A stretch of DNA of 6,642 nucleotides from Saprospiraceae bacterium (GTDB taxonomy: Bacteria; Bacteroidota; Bacteroidia; Chitinophagales; Saprospiraceae): assembly GCA_029262975.1 (NCBI GenBank), contig JAJCYJ010000160.1, positions 1 through 6,642 of the forward strand, given 5' to 3'. A program made the translations under genes and the position numbers. The notes under the pieces were generated by a model, which had not been told where the DNA came from, ran no database searches, and saw nothing but the letters and a program-made list of their open reading frames with translations. The first letter of the stretch is position 1; every line of letters begins with the position of its first letter. Below are positions 1 to 6,222 of this stretch, one piece after another.

Positions 1-1
1 T

Positions 2-154
2 GCTGAAAATAATATGATAGAAGTAGCAGCAGAAGATGTAAGTGAGCGGATTGATGCCATGTCAGGGATGACCGATATGACTACTATTCTTACTAAGAAA
101 GAAATAAGAGATGTTGTGGCTTTCTTGATGACTTTGAAAAAGAGAGAGAGTTGA
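2..154 (+). CDS. C-terminal fragment of a probable c-type cytochrome / heme-binding domain protein (5' end outside window)
   Basis: An open frame enters from the left edge in frame 2 and ends at TGA 152-154, giving 50 residues. The tail contains a run of Met/Thr residues followed by LTKKEIRDVVAFLMTLKK. This resembles the last helix of c-type cytochrome and 'putative heme-binding' domains in Bacteroidota and Planctomycetes, where a Met-containing loop (axial ligand) precedes a helix of the form L-[ST]-x-x-E-[IL]-x-D-[LV]-[IV]-x-[FY]-L. One of the Met residues near positions 20-26 of the fragment could be the heme ligand. The CxxCH motif, if present, would lie upstream and cannot be seen, so the family call rests on a short tail and is tentative. 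If correct, the protein would act in the periplasm or at the membrane in electron transfer. The gene converges with the large phosphatase gene and is separated from it by the repeat-bearing spacer. Confidence 0.5.
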   Translation, partial: AENNMIEVAAEDVSERIDAMSGMTDMTTILTKKEIRDVVAFLMTLKKRES

Positions 155-402
155 TTTTTTGGCATTTCTAATTTCCATGTTATCTGTGCTTGTTATACTG
201 AGGCAGGTCTGGTTTCGGGTTTTATAATCGCAGATGTATGCGGGTGCATTGGGGTACAAGATACTGTCAAGGGTGGGAGTGTGGTCTTGTGAGCATATCC
301 AGCCATTGAGTTAATTAGCAGGATTGCTTGGTAGCAGGTTTTTACCCGATGAATTCTCAAAATATTCCTTGAGAAAAATCCTGTAAGGACGATATATCGT
401 AG

Positions 403-431
403 CCACGGGTATAACGAAGTGGCACCCGTGG
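403..431. other. Perfect 8-bp stem-loop in repeat copy 1
   Basis: CCACGGGT (403-410) pairs with ACCCGTGG (424-431) across a 13-base loop. The equivalent at 739-767 in copy 2 has a single mismatch. No run of T follows on either strand, so it does not look like a standard intrinsic terminator. It is better read as a structural core of the repeat. Confidence 0.7.
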
Positions 432-453
432 TGAATGGAGAATTAATTGAAAA

Positions 454-496
454 GAGTTGGCGGCATTTTTGCTTTTGGCAAAAATGGTGACAACTC
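454..496. other. Two-part stem-loop in repeat copy 1
   Basis: The inner stem CATTTTTGC (464-472) pairs perfectly with GCAAAAATG (478-486) around a 5-base loop. The outer stem GAGTTG (454-459) pairs with CAACTC (491-496). Between them is a symmetric 4-by-4 internal loop (460-463 and 487-490). Copy 2 has the same arrangement at 790-832, with one mismatch in the outer stem. The lack of a following T-run argues against a classical terminator. Confidence 0.65.
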
Positions 497-684
497 GAAA
501 AACGAAATTCAGAACTAACCCGACCCGGATAATGGTCATTTGCCGAATTTGTTAGAAAGTGTCGACCAGAAGTAGGTTTTTTGTACTAAACTGTCGCTCC
601 AACAGAGCCCATATTTATACCCTTTGAAACAAGGGTCTGGCAACCCTGGCTAAAATGTGTCGGCACTCCAGGACTATTCAAACC

Positions 685-849
685 ATGAATTCTCAAAATA
701 ATCCTTGAGAAAAGTCCTGTAAGGACGATATATCATAGCCAGGGGTATAACGAAGTGGCACCCGTGGTGAATGGAGAATTAATTGAAAAGAGTTGGCGGC
801 ATTTTTGCTTTTGGCAAAAATGGTGACATCTCGAAAAACGAAATTCAGA
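685..849. repeat. 165-bp dispersed-type repeat, copy 2
   Basis: Direct repeat of 349-513 in the same orientation, ending 23 bp before the complement of the phosphatase stop codon. It would therefore be transcribed as the start of the 3' untranslated region of that gene. The shared sequence starts at ATGAATTCTC and ends at AAATTCAGA on both sides, and flanking sequences diverge abruptly. Relative to copy 1, the hairpin 739-746/760-767 has lost one pair (G at 742 instead of C), the palindrome at 725-736 has one change, and the outer stem of the second hairpin has one mismatch (829). Copy 1 is thus the structurally better preserved of the two. Confidence 0.85.
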
Positions 850-872
850 TCCCTCATTTTTCTAATTACAAA

Positions 873-3800
873 TTATTTCAAAATCACTAATTTGTGCTGT
901 ACAGATTTATTTTCAGTTGTAGTAATGGACGCGATATAAATACCTTCATTCCAATTTTCAGCATTTATTTCAATTGTCTCCTCCTTCGTATTTATAAAAG
1001 CATAGTACATTCTTTTACCCTGCAGATTGTAGATGTAAAATGTTCCACCAGCTTTATCAGTAATTGAAATATTAATCTTAATCAGATCTGATGCAGGGTT
1101 TGGATATATCACCATTCCTGGATGGTCGTCCCACACTTCGATACTACTGTTCTTTCTTGTTTCTTTATTGCGAATAAGCCCAGTTGTAAAACTACAGTAG
1201 GTAAGCACTACATCGTCTATATAGATTTGATCATTATTATTAGAAGCGTCGCACCTGATTCTGAAGACAGTGCTATGGCTGAATAGCACATCATTGATGA
1301 CTATAGATACTTCGTATCTCGTATTGTTTAGAAAATCTTTTCCCGAATCCCATTCTCTATATTTATCGAATGATGCTCCAGCGTCAGTCGAAATCTCAAG
1401 AAAGAAGTCTTCATTCTGTTCCATACTTATGGCATAAAATGAAAAACTGAATCTTAATTCTTCAGCATCCGATAAATCGATACGTTCAGTATACATAGAA
1501 GACCTGATACCTGAATTGTCCCGCAATCTCATACTGTACGTCCCATGATTCGGATAGGCAGATACTCTTGCACAATCACTACCCCCATCATTCCAAATGC
1601 CCAGCTCAGTCTCAAAGCTCTGTCTGTCTCTTTCAGGACATGTACCACATAATTCATCTTCAGGATCTGGATTACAGGCGTCTCTGTCATCAGGATCAGC
1701 ACCAATGCAAAATCCATCACCGTCCTGATCGGTATACACACCTGAGCATTGACAATTACTATTATAAATATCTTCTGTCGTGCATGCATCGCCGTCATCA
1801 CAAGGGGTACCGATTAACTGATCAAATATTCCGGGGCATCTGTCTTCTACATCACAAATACCGTCATCATCGGAATCCTGGTACACACCTGCACAGTGGC
1901 AATCATTATTATAAGTATCGTCGATGGTACAAGGGTCGTCATCGTCACATGAAGTACCAATAAGATGATCATTGAGTTCCGGACATTGATCTCTCTCATC
2001 ACATATACCATCTTCATCAGTGTCCATAAAGACACCTGCACAATCGCAAGATTCGTTATATCGATCATCGGTTGTGCATGGGTCATTGTCATCACAAGGT
2101 GTACCTATGAGCTGGTCATTAAGGCCGGGACAAATATCTACTTCATCGCAAACACCATCCTCATCACTGTCCATAAATATACCGACGCACTGACAATCTG
2201 AATTATAAGTGTCATCTCTTGTACAGTCAGATCCATCATTGCATGGAAGACCTGGACTACATGCATACCGACATGAGGAGACCTTGATGTCATCTATGTA
2301 GACCTGATCGTTATTGCTAGAAGCATCACATCTCAATCTCAATCGGGTTTGATCCGAAAGGTTTAGATTATCTATAATTATTGATTCAAAATATCTTTTG
2401 TTATTTACGAAATCCGTGCCCTTCTTCCATTCTTTTATTTTGCTATAAGTATCGCCTCCATTTGTCGAGAGTTCTAAAAAGAAATCCTCATTTTGCTCCA
2501 TACTAATCGTAAGGAAAGAAAACTCCAGGTTGATAGAGACATGACCGGCCAAGTCAAGATTTTTGGTGTATAATGACGAGGAAGGACCTGAATTATCTCT
2601 GATTCTCACGCTATACAGACCAGACCGGGAATTTCCTGAGACCCGGGCACAATCATTTCCACCATCTATCCAATGGCCAAAACCATTTTCAAAATCGTCA
2701 TAAATGATTTCAGTACAAGGATTACATTGTGAAGAAGCATTATCAGGAATACAGCTATCGTTATCATCCGGATCTTCAGCGAAACAAAATCCATCTCCAT
2801 CTTCATCTATATATCGACCGGCACAAGTGCAATTTTCTGTATAAATATCATCAACAGTGCACACGTCGTCGTCATTACAAAGGGTGCCGATCAGTTCGTC
2901 ATCAAGCCCATTACAAAGATCTAACGGGTCACATATGCCATCATTATCAGAATCGTGATAAGCACCGATACAGCCACAATTAGATCTATAAAAATCTTCT
3001 GTTGTACATGGATCACCATCATCACATGGTGTTCCGATTAAATCATTATCTAAACCAGGGCAATCATCTTCCAGATCACAAATGCCATCTTCATCAGCAT
3101 CAAGTAGTCTTCCTGCGCAAGCACAGTGTTCGTTGTATATGTCTTCGGTGGTGCATGGATTCTGATCATCACATGGTGTGCCAATAAGATCGTCATTTTG
3201 ATCGGGGCATTGATCTTCGCTATCACATATACCATCTTCATCTGCATCGAGGAATGTGCCGGTACATGCACAATTTTCTGTATATAAGTCATTTACTGTG
3301 CATCCTAACAGATCATCACATGGTGTTCCAATTAAACTGTCCGGTAACATAGGGCAAATATCGAATTCATCGCAAACCCCGTCTTCATCAGTATCCAGAT
3401 ACATACCTGCGCAATTACAGTTGGCTGTAATTATATCTTCTACCGTGCAAGCATCGAGATCATCACATGCACTTCCTATTAAATGATCATCAAAATCAGG
3501 ACATTGGTCTTCTGCATCACAGATGCCATCATTATCCGTATCAAGAAAAGTACCGGAACACGTGCATTCAGATGTATAAACATCTTCAATAGTACATCCA
3601 TTTTCATCATTGCATGGTGTACCTATCAGGTCATCGGCAAGCATGGGGCAAACATCTAAGGCATCACACACACCATCTTCATCAGTATCCAAATAAGTGC
3701 CTATGCAATGACATTCCGGAGTAAAAATATCATCTACTGTACAACTATCCAAGTCATCACATGCTGTGCCTAATAAGTCATCATTGAAGTCTGGACATTG

Positions 3801-5729
3801 GTCAAGCATATCACAGATACCATCATCATCAGCATCCTGAAATATGCCCAGGCAATTACATTCATCGTCATATACGTCTCCAGTAGTACATTCACTCTGA
3901 TCGTCACATTGATCACCCACGATGCATTCCGGGCTTTTTTGAATGATGAAATAATCCTCAATTGCACCTGTCTCTCTTATAAATTTCACCTCCATTTGGT
4001 CCCCCTCAACTTCCAGTATACAAGACCCTAAAGAAGCTACGGAATAATACATAGCTTTATGATTCAGAGGTGCGGAAGTCGTCTTTCCAGATGATCCGGT
4101 CGTGATGTAAACCGTTCCTTTTCCAGCTTCAGATCCATTAGTTGTCTTGACATAAGATCCATTTCCGTTTGGCTTTCCATCTCCTGACCCTGATGAACCA
4201 ACTGTATGTAGTATCGGATCAAAATTATCCGAATGGTCATAGTGTCCATTTAACAGGTACGATCTTTCATAAGAATGACTATGTCCTGAGAGTATAAGAT
4301 CGACACCAAAATATTCCAGCATCGGAAGAAAATTTTCGCGCATTTCTATTAACTGAATCTCAGAATCCGAATCATGTGATCCCTTGGAATAGGGTGGATG
4401 ATGCCAGAATGCTACGATCCAATCAGCTGTTGTATTCTGGATATCAGCCAGACACCAGCTATACATAGAACCTTGCACCGACCTGTCAGAGCCATATGAA
4501 TCAAGAGAGATGAAGTGAATATTGGCATAATCAAAGGAATAATATGCTTCTGTGCCGGAAGCGATTCCCCCGGATTCGCCATAAGTTGGAAAACTGAAGA
4601 TATCATAGTATGGCCCTGTCTGTTGATTAGAATTTGCCGAAAGTCCATCATGATTACCCAGAGAAGACCAGGCAACTGTATTTTGCAATTTGGTCTCATA
4701 CATATTTTCAAATAGGGCAGTCTGATATTCATTATCTGTGCCGGTGGTATATGCATTATCCCCGAGAAATAATACCATATCGGTATGCGCATCTCCCGTA
4801 TAATTGTAATAAGCATCCCGTACAGCTCTTTGGCTTTCATTGGCGGTGCCACAATCTCCTAATATCCACGCTCTTACTGGTGCTGTCGTTCCAGGCAGAG
4901 GTGCTGTCTTAAAGTACATATCAGGAGATCCAGGCATTACAAGACCATTTGTGTCAGCAAGTGCATAGTAGTATTTTGTATCAGGATTCAGATTTGTTAT
5001 GCTAACTTCATGTTCTGTGGTTGCATCTTGTGCAGTCGCAGTCATATTGAGATTATCATGAACCAGACCATAATGCACAATTGAATTAGTGGTATTATCA
5101 GTTCGCCATCGGATAGTTATGGCAGCATCACTTAATTTCTGAAGATAAGGTCCTCGGGTGACAACTACTTGTCCTGCATTGAATCCCGTCATTTTAAAGT
5201 CAAAACTCAGATCTGTACTGCTATGACTTCGTTGGTGGACTTCAACCGCTATGACATTTGTACCACTGACCAGATAGTTGGCAAAGTTTTTATGTGCGGA
5301 AGCATTATCGACACTTTGACTTTCTGAGAACGTGTTATAATCTATTAAGCCTGCCGGCATATTGACGCGCCACAATTCCTCTCCATTTAAATATATGATC
5401 GCTCCATCATCATAGGTTAGATTCATCGAAATACTATCGAATACTGCTGGATCTATGAGACCAAAACTATACCTGAAATAGGCAGTAATGGCACTGTCAT
5501 TAACTATTGTTTCTTCGTCGTTATCGCCGTACCCCAGTTGACCGTTGCCTGATGGCCATGCTGTGTCGTCATATTCGTTTTGGGCCCAGAAGGTGGTGTT
5601 TTGTGGTTCCGGTTCATAACCAAAATCGTGGTATTTCCAGGTTGAACCATATTCAATCAAGGAGATCTGACCGCTTAGAATGGTTGTCAACGTGATTAAC
5701 AGGAGCGTGAAGTATGTCTTGTTTTTCAT
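873..5729 (-). CDS. Secreted PAP-type metallophosphatase with Cys-rich calcium-binding repeat stalk and T9SS sorting domain
   Basis: 1618 residues, ATG at 5729-5727, TAA at 875-873. Residues 1-20 form a signal peptide, which supports this start; no clear Shine-Dalgarno site is seen. Residues ~25-183 resemble a jelly-roll domain (DDGAIIYLNGEE). Residues ~187-275 look like the fibronectin-III-type PAP N-terminal domain. Residues ~284-598 are the binuclear-metal catalytic domain. It carries all five purple acid phosphatase blocks: GDCG (291-294), GDNAY (323-327, Tyr327 the probable Fe ligand), GNHD (358-361), His443 in FWHHPPY, and GHSHSYER (482-489). Two Cys-rich DxDxDGxCD repeat arrays (~601-1005, ~1156-1364) alternate with two related beta-sandwich domains (1008-1153, 1367-1512). 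A T9SS type-A sorting domain ends the protein. It probably hydrolyses phosphate esters outside the cell; the substrate cannot be read from sequence. Bacterial PAP-like enzymes usually lack such a stalk, so the length is unusual. No frameshift is visible. Confidence 0.93.
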   Translation of the reverse strand: MKNKTYFTLLLITLTTILSGQISLIEYGSTWKYHDFGYEPEPQNTTFWAQNEYDDTAWPSGNGQLGYGDNDEETIVNDSAITAYFRYSFGLIDPAVFDSISMNLTYDDGAIIYLNGEELWRVNMPAGLIDYNTFSESQSVDNASAHKNFANYLVSGTNVIAVEVHQRSHSSTDLSFDFKMTGFNAGQVVVTRGPYLQKLSDAAITIRWRTDNTTNSIVHYGLVHDNLNMTATAQDATTEHEVSITNLNPDTKYYYALADTNGLVMPGSPDMYFKTAPLPGTTAPVRAWILGDCGTANESQRAVRDAYYNYTGDAHTDMVLFLGDNAYTTGTDNEYQTALFENMYETKLQNTVAWSSLGNHDGLSANSNQQTGPYYDIFSFPTYGESGGIASGTEAYYSFDYANIHFISLDSYGSDRSVQGSMYSWCLADIQNTTADWIVAFWHHPPYSKGSHDSDSEIQLIEMRENFLPMLEYFGVDLILSGHSHSYERSYLLNGHYDHSDNFDPILHTVGSSGSGDGKPNGNGSYVKTTNGSEAGKGTVYITTGSSGKTTSAPLNHKAMYYSVASLGSCILEVEGDQMEVKFIRETGAIEDYFIIQKSPECIVGDQCDDQSECTTGDVYDDECNCLGIFQDADDDGICDMLDQCPDFNDDLLGTACDDLDSCTVDDIFTPECHCIGTYLDTDEDGVCDALDVCPMLADDLIGTPCNDENGCTIEDVYTSECTCSGTFLDTDNDGICDAEDQCPDFDDHLIGSACDDLDACTVEDIITANCNCAGMYLDTDEDGVCDEFDICPMLPDSLIGTPCDDLLGCTVNDLYTENCACTGTFLDADEDGICDSEDQCPDQNDDLIGTPCDDQNPCTTEDIYNEHCACAGRLLDADEDGICDLEDDCPGLDNDLIGTPCDDGDPCTTEDFYRSNCGCIGAYHDSDNDGICDPLDLCNGLDDELIGTLCNDDDVCTVDDIYTENCTCAGRYIDEDGDGFCFAEDPDDNDSCIPDNASSQCNPCTEIIYDDFENGFGHWIDGGNDCARVSGNSRSGLYSVRIRDNSGPSSSLYTKNLDLAGHVSINLEFSFLTISMEQNEDFFLELSTNGGDTYSKIKEWKKGTDFVNNKRYFESIIIDNLNLSDQTRLRLRCDASSNNDQVYIDDIKVSSCRYACSPGLPCNDGSDCTRDDTYNSDCQCVGIFMDSDEDGVCDEVDICPGLNDQLIGTPCDDNDPCTTDDRYNESCDCAGVFMDTDEDGICDERDQCPELNDHLIGTSCDDDDPCTIDDTYNNDCHCAGVYQDSDDDGICDVEDRCPGIFDQLIGTPCDDGDACTTEDIYNSNCQCSGVYTDQDGDGFCIGADPDDRDACNPDPEDELCGTCPERDRQSFETELGIWNDGGSDCARVSAYPNHGTYSMRLRDNSGIRSSMYTERIDLSDAEELRFSFSFYAISMEQNEDFFLEISTDAGASFDKYREWDSGKDFLNNTRYEVSIVINDVLFSHSTVFRIRCDASNNNDQIYIDDVVLTYCSFTTGLIRNKETRKNSSIEVWDDHPGMVIYPNPASDLIKINISITDKAGGTFYIYNLQGKRMYYAFINTKEETIEINAENWNEGIYIASITTTENKSVQHKLVILK
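876..1127 (-). other. Type IX secretion C-terminal sorting domain (type A)
   Basis: Residues ~1535-1618 show the type-A (Por secretion tail) pattern: an IYPNPASD block (1541-1548), a beta-strand with YNLQGKRM (1567-1574), NWNEGIYIASI (1592-1602) and the terminal HKLVILK. In known T9SS cargo this domain directs outer-membrane translocation and is cleaved, usually with attachment to A-LPS or release. It is preceded by a low-complexity linker (about 1515-1533). Confidence 0.92.
1194..2246 (-). repeat. 359-residue module, copy B
   Basis: Residues 1162-1512 are the second copy of the module. The beta-sandwich (1367-1512) shares about 76 of 146 residues with copy A by eye count. Identical or near-identical blocks include SMEQNEDFFLE (1435-1445) and RCDASNNNDQIYIDD (1492-1506). 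Conserved cysteines of the cap sit at the same offset (993/1352, 1002/1361, 1005/1364). The duplicated unit must have been array plus sandwich together, not the sandwich alone. Confidence 0.85.
1731..2171 (-). repeat. Three tandem 147-bp (49-residue) Cys-rich Ca-binding repeats, array 2
   Basis: Residues 1187-1333 are three more units of exactly 49 residues, starting at Asp1187, 1236 and 1285, with the same six-cysteine pattern. A half unit (1157-1186) precedes them. A DGDGFC cap (1334-1364) follows and ends in a CGTC pair. The array matches units 5-7 of array 1 plus the cap, in perfect register at an offset of 359 residues. Confidence 0.9.
2271..3323 (-). repeat. 359-residue module, copy A (half unit, three repeats, cap, beta-sandwich)
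   Basis: Residues 803-1153 align without any gap to 1162-1512 at an offset of 359 residues (1077 bp). The module contains half a 49-residue unit, units 5-7, the DGDGFC cap and a beta-sandwich domain (1008-1153). The sandwich is of the MAM/galactose-binding-like type often seen in secreted Bacteroidota proteins: an F-E-x...W start, GGNDCARVS, RDNSG, SMEQNEDFFLELST and RCDASSNNDQVYIDD. Its end, with paired Asp, suggests metal or ligand binding, but the ligand is unknown. Confidence 0.85.
2808..3836 (-). repeat. Seven tandem 147-bp (49-residue) Cys-rich Ca-binding repeats, array 1
   Basis: Residues 632-974 are seven units of exactly 49 residues, beginning at Asp632, 681, 730, 779, 828, 877 and 926. 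The consensus is DxDxDGxCDxxDxCP, then LIGTPCDD, CTxxDxY, and finally CxCxG. Each unit has six cysteines at constant spacing (C-x5-C-x11-C-x5-C-x9-C-x-C), enough for three disulfides. The DxDxDG segment is the Ca2+-binding motif of thrombospondin type 3 repeats. A half unit (601-631) precedes the array, and a divergent cap with DGDGFC (975-1005) closes it. Codons differ between units, so the duplications are not recent. The likely role is a rigid, Ca-stabilised extracellular spacer. Confidence 0.9.
5670..5729 (-). other. Signal peptide of the metallophosphatase
   Basis: Residues 1-20 have a short basic N-terminus (MKNK), a hydrophobic core of Leu, Ile and Thr (residues ~6-18), and a likely signal peptidase I site after Ser-Gly at 19-20. 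There is no lipobox cysteine. Export by Sec to the periplasm, followed by T9SS passage across the outer membrane, fits the C-terminal domain. Confidence 0.85.
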
Positions 5730-6028
5730 AATAGGGGTAGTACGCGATGTCTCTGAATGTCATATGCTTTATTTGGTTGAAGACAGTAGATGCATGTGAT
5801 TACTCGTAAATCTTGATTTGGCTGAAACCCCGGATTGTATAGAGTTGTTAAAGATTCAGTGCTGTCTTGAGTCGATCGTGTATCGAAATACAAAACACGA
5901 TTATCATTAACAGATAAATGAAATCTAATTGACAAACCAAGGAAAAGTTCAGAATCAAAATGCCGGTCAGAGAATAACCCAATGCTGAAAATGCAAGACA
6001 ATTTGTGCTGTAAAAACTTAGAGAACAT
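5726..6028 (-). CDS. Doubtful 100-residue hypothetical ORF overlapping the phosphatase start
   Basis: An ATG frame runs from 6028 to TGA at 5728-5726 and shares the sequence ATGA with the phosphatase start, an arrangement often linked to translational coupling. The product has a short Leu/Phe-rich N-terminus followed by polar sequence. It matches no family I recognise, has no signal peptide that I would trust, and has an unusual mix of Cys, His and Arg. No Shine-Dalgarno site is apparent. The overlap could be chance, and I consider the frame more likely non-coding than real. Confidence 0.18.
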   Translation of the reverse strand: MFSKFLQHKLSCIFSIGLFSDRHFDSELFLGLSIRFHLSVNDNRVLYFDTRSTQDSTESLTTLYNPGFQPNQDLRVITCIYCLQPNKAYDIQRHRVLPLL

Positions 6029-6222
6029 GGTAAGCCAACCTTTGAATTCGTTTGATATAAACCTAAGGATGGCTTTAAATAATCATCTAAAATACCAAAA
6101 TTATTTAATCTATGCCATTGATAAGATAGATTTCTTCATGCAAGAGGCTGATGTATAGTGTAGAAGTCGTATAACATGAATTGATAATATAAGATTTCAA
6201 TTCAATTTTAGTATGTGGAGAT
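5730..6222. other. Intergenic region upstream of the phosphatase gene
   Basis: About 490 AT-rich bases lie between the esterase stop and the phosphatase start. It probably contains the phosphatase promoter. A minus-strand TAATTTTG at 6103-6096 matches the Bacteroidota -7 consensus TAnnTTTG, but I find no TTTG/TTG at the proper spacing upstream, so I do not call it. A 100-codon minus-strand frame (6028-5726) is discussed as doubtful. No tRNA, strong hairpin or repeat was seen. Confidence 0.6.

Larger units (their letters stand above)
349..513. repeat. 165-bp dispersed-type repeat, copy 1
   Basis: Aligns without gaps to 685-849 at a constant offset of 336 bp. Only five substitutions are visible (365, 378, 399, 406 and 493), about 97% identity. 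The copy contains a 7-bp inverted repeat TTCTCAA/TTGAGAA (354-360 and 369-375), a perfect 12-bp palindrome ACGATATATCGT (389-400), a hairpin CCACGGGT/ACCCGTGG (403-410 and 424-431) and a two-part hairpin at 454-496. It lies between convergent genes and has no credible reading frame. This is the usual setting for REP/BIME-like non-coding repeats or small non-autonomous mobile elements. No target-site duplication or transposase is visible, so the element class is inference. Confidence 0.85.
155..872. other. Convergent intergenic region with two copies of a 165-bp repeat
   Basis: About 720 bp lie between the stop of the rightward gene (154) and the stop of the leftward phosphatase gene (873). 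I see no convincing gene. The short frames crossing it have no recognisable motif and some lie inside the repeats. The region divides into a unique stretch (155-348), repeat copy 1 (349-513), a 171-bp spacer (514-684), repeat copy 2 (685-849) and a 23-bp tail up to the phosphatase stop. The spacer holds only weak inverted repeats, for example CCCTT/AAGGG around 618-635, and nothing I recognise. Confidence 0.8.

Noticed and set aside
62..259. 65-codon minus-strand frame opposite the end of the first gene
   Set aside because: It overlaps the coding 3' end of the heme-protein gene antisense and has no recognisable motif or start signal.
464..486. CATTTTTGC/GCAAAAATG hairpin as an intrinsic terminator
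   Set aside because: The stem is AT-rich and no T-run follows it on either strand. It is part of the repeat and present in both copies, so a terminator role is not supported.
357..539. 60-codon minus-strand frame inside repeat copy 1
   Set aside because: It is a by-product of the hairpin-rich repeat, has no recognisable domain, and is not kept as an open frame of equal length over copy 2.
1568..3486. Plus-strand frames rich in His, Tyr and Arg across the phosphatase gene
   Set aside because: They are antisense shadows of the Asp/Cys-rich repeat arrays (GAT/GAC codons read as ATC/TC-rich and CAT/CAC-rich frames). They show no domain, and the sense frame is clearly coding.
1731..3836. Regular periodic sequence that could suggest a CRISPR array
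   Set aside because: The period is 147 bp, a multiple of three, and the repeats are diverged at DNA level but conserved as protein. There is no short identical repeat with unique spacers.
6096..6103. TAATTTTG on the minus strand, matching the Bacteroidota -7 promoter box TAnnTTTG
   Set aside because: No TTTG or TTG was found at the expected distance upstream, and an 8-base degenerate match is expected by chance in AT-rich sequence.
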